Source of the DNA: Mayamaea pseudoterrestris
Lineage: Eukaryota > Bacillariophyta > Bacillariophyceae > Sellaphorales > Sellaphoraceae
Length of the DNA stretch: 64,000 bases
Assembly: GCA_027923505.1 (NCBI GenBank)
Contig: BROI01000007.1
Coordinates: 558,001-622,000, forward strand
Reading direction: 5' to 3'
Positions within the stretch are counted from its first letter, which is position 1. Every line of letters begins with the position of its first letter. This document shows positions 62,346 through 64,000 of the stretch, in pieces. Both the position numbers and the translations under genes were made by a program. A model generated the notes under the pieces. It made no database searches. It saw only the letters and a program-made list of their open reading frames with translations, and was not told the DNA's origin.

Positions 62346-63526
62346 GAGACTGGTGACAAGTTGTCACCAAATACATTGCCATCCCCTGAGACACCAGCCA
62401 AGCCTACCATCTTGTAGCGCAGCCTGAATAATGATGTTGGCACCATTCTGGTGTAATTTGGGCACCTACAGGGCCTGCTGTAAGGGCGTTTGAATGTCAC
62501 GGCATCTGCGGGCTGAGACTGGTGACAAGTTGTCACCAAATACATTGCCATCCCCTGAGACACCAGCCAGGCATATCATCTTGTAGCTCAGACTGAATAA
62601 TGATGTTGGCACCATTCTGGTGTAATTTGAGCACCTACAGGGCCTGTGTTAGGAGAGTTTGAATGTCACGGCATCTGCAGGCTGAGACTGGTGACAAGTT
62701 GTCACCAAATACATTGCCAACCCCTGAGACACAAGCCCAGATTACCATCTGGTAGCGCAGCCTGAATAAGGATGTTGGCTCCATTTGGGTGTATTTTGGG
62801 CACCTACAGGGCTTGCTGTAGGGGCGTTTGAATGTCACGGCATCTGCAGGCTGAGACTGGTGACAAGTTGTCACAAAATACATTGCCATTCCCTGAGACA
62901 CCAGCCAGGCATACCATCTTGTAGCGCAGCGGAATTATGATGTAGGCACCATTTTGGTGTAATTTGGTCAACTACAGGGCTTGTTGTAGGGGCGTTTGAA
63001 TGTCACAGCATCTGCGGGCTGAGACTGGTGACAAGTTGTCACCAAATACATTGCCATCCCCTGAGACACCAGCCAAGCATACCATCTTGTAGCGCAGCCT
63101 GAATAATGATGTTGGCACCATTCTGGTGTAATTTGGGCACCTACAGGGCCTGCTGTAGGGGCGTTTGAATGTCACGGCATCTGCGGGCTGAGACTGGTGA
63201 CAAGTTGTCACCAAATACATTGCCATCCCCTGAGACACCAGCCAAGCCTACCATCTTGTAGCGCAGCCTGAATAATGATGTTGGCACCATTCTGGTGTAT
63301 TTTGGGCACCTACAGGGCTTGCTGTAGGGGCGTTTGAATGTCACGGCATCTGCGGGCTGAGACTGGTGACAAGTTGTCACCAAATACATTGCCATCCCCT
63401 GAGACACCAGCCAGGCATATCATCTTGTAGCGCAGCCTGAATAATGATGTTGGCACCATTCTGGTGTAATTTGGGCACCTACAGGGCTTGCTGTAGGGGC
63501 GTTTGAATGTCACGGCATCTGCGGGC
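62346..63526. repeat. 169-bp satellite array, block 4
   Basis: About seven monomers, several close to the consensus, ending abruptly inside a monomer at CATCTGCGGGC. Confidence 0.95.
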
Positions 63527-64000
63527 CAATGACAAGTCGCAGAGCGGCGAAGTCAAGAGCCCGAACCCTAATTAGCTTGTGTCGAGTCCGCAGCTGTCGT
63601 ATGTGACATGTGAATGAAGAAAGTGCGCAACCGTCGTGTGGATGCGTTGTATGAATGGAACGACCAGTTACGACTGATGTAATGTGATTGAAAGAAACGG
63701 ATTGATCGGATGATCTTCCGAGTGGTCGATGTAGCGATGTAGCGATAAGCTCACAATATAGAACTACTAGTTTGCGACGAGAGTGCAGTCGTATTCGTGT
63801 AGTGGCGAGCGCAAGACTATTCGACGAGCCATCTCCATCAAGAGCTGTACAGACCGTGGCCAAGGACCCTGTATCGGAGCTTTTTGGAGGTAAGACGTTG
63901 ACTGCGAAATCGTCAACGGTGTTAGATTAACATTTCAGTGCTTTGAGAGCGAGAACGAGCGAGGGAGCTATCGTGACACATTCGTCTGCAGCGAGTCCGA
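63527..64000. other. Unclassified sequence at the right edge
   Basis: 474 bp unlike the satellite. It begins TGACAAGTCGCAG a few bases after the satellite ends and has no long plus-strand frame. An LTR of another retrotransposon running off the edge is possible, but there is no partner repeat in the window. A minus-strand frame of 117 codons (63510-63863) has no recognisable content. Confidence 0.3.

Noticed and set aside
55000-63513. Series of 88-codon minus-strand frames repeated every 169 bp
   Set aside because: They follow the satellite period, run over monomer borders and lack any domain; they are a by-product of the repeat, not a repetitive protein.
54796-63526. CRISPR-like array of regular repeats
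   Set aside because: Monomers are directly adjacent with no unique spacers, are 169 bp long and lie in a eukaryotic genome.

Overview
The window is a nuclear contig segment from a microbial eukaryote. Genes carry short spliceosomal introns (75-207 bp, GT..AG) and are tightly packed on both strands, often head to head. Products are typical eukaryotic housekeeping proteins: TLK kinase, LSm2, HIRA, KIN17, alpha-SNAP, an ATG11/FIP200-like protein and NTAQ1. A GT92 (DUF23) glycosyltransferase, a Kir-type channel and Ty1/copia elements of a type common in algae and oomycetes fit a stramenopile-like protist. That placement is inference, because nothing here is decisive for the lineage.

Positions 1-26500 are a gene-rich single-copy region. 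In order it holds a NELF-A-like protein (-, runs off the left edge), a three-exon Kir potassium channel (+), a two-HKD phospholipase D-like protein (-), an acetylpolyamine amidohydrolase/HDAC-family protein (+), a Tousled-like kinase (-), a tandem MazG/DCTPP1 protein (-), a circularly permuted tRNA gene (-), LSm2 (+), an ATG11-like protein (-), NTAQ1 (+), a small membrane protein (+), uridine kinase (-), two hypothetical proteins (+), mitochondrial-type ClpP (-), alpha-SNAP (+) and a GT92 glycosyltransferase (-). Many coding regions had to be rebuilt across introns or moved to a later ATG.

Positions 26006-48212 form a direct tandem duplication with a 12.28-kb unit. The unit holds the 5' end of GT92, KIN17, HIRA, an aspartyl beta-hydroxylase-like gene and a copia element. 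Copy A (26006-38288) has intact KIN17 and HIRA. Copy B (38289-48212) starts at a copia::GT92 fusion point. It opens with about 1.5 kb full of small deletions, and its HIRA and hydroxylase carry extra frameshifts, several of them in homopolymers. Either this is a decayed real duplication, or it is an assembly artefact (haplotig plus uncorrected long read). The sequence alone cannot separate these.

Positions 48213-54795 hold a full-length, apparently intact copia element with 311-bp LTRs that look identical. Its left flank is the copy-B copia and its right flank is satellite DNA, with no matching target-site duplication. Positions 54796-63526 are satellite: 169-bp monomers with three short dyad symmetries, interrupted by one 308-bp solo-LTR-like insert and by two blocks of a second, roughly 180-bp repeat. 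Part of the array is a 2591-bp higher-order repeat. It looks like heterochromatin or a centromere-type array. The last 474 bp are unclassified.

The strongest unusual find is the permuted tRNA gene at 12242-12322: its 3' half precedes its 5' half, and all four stems pair.
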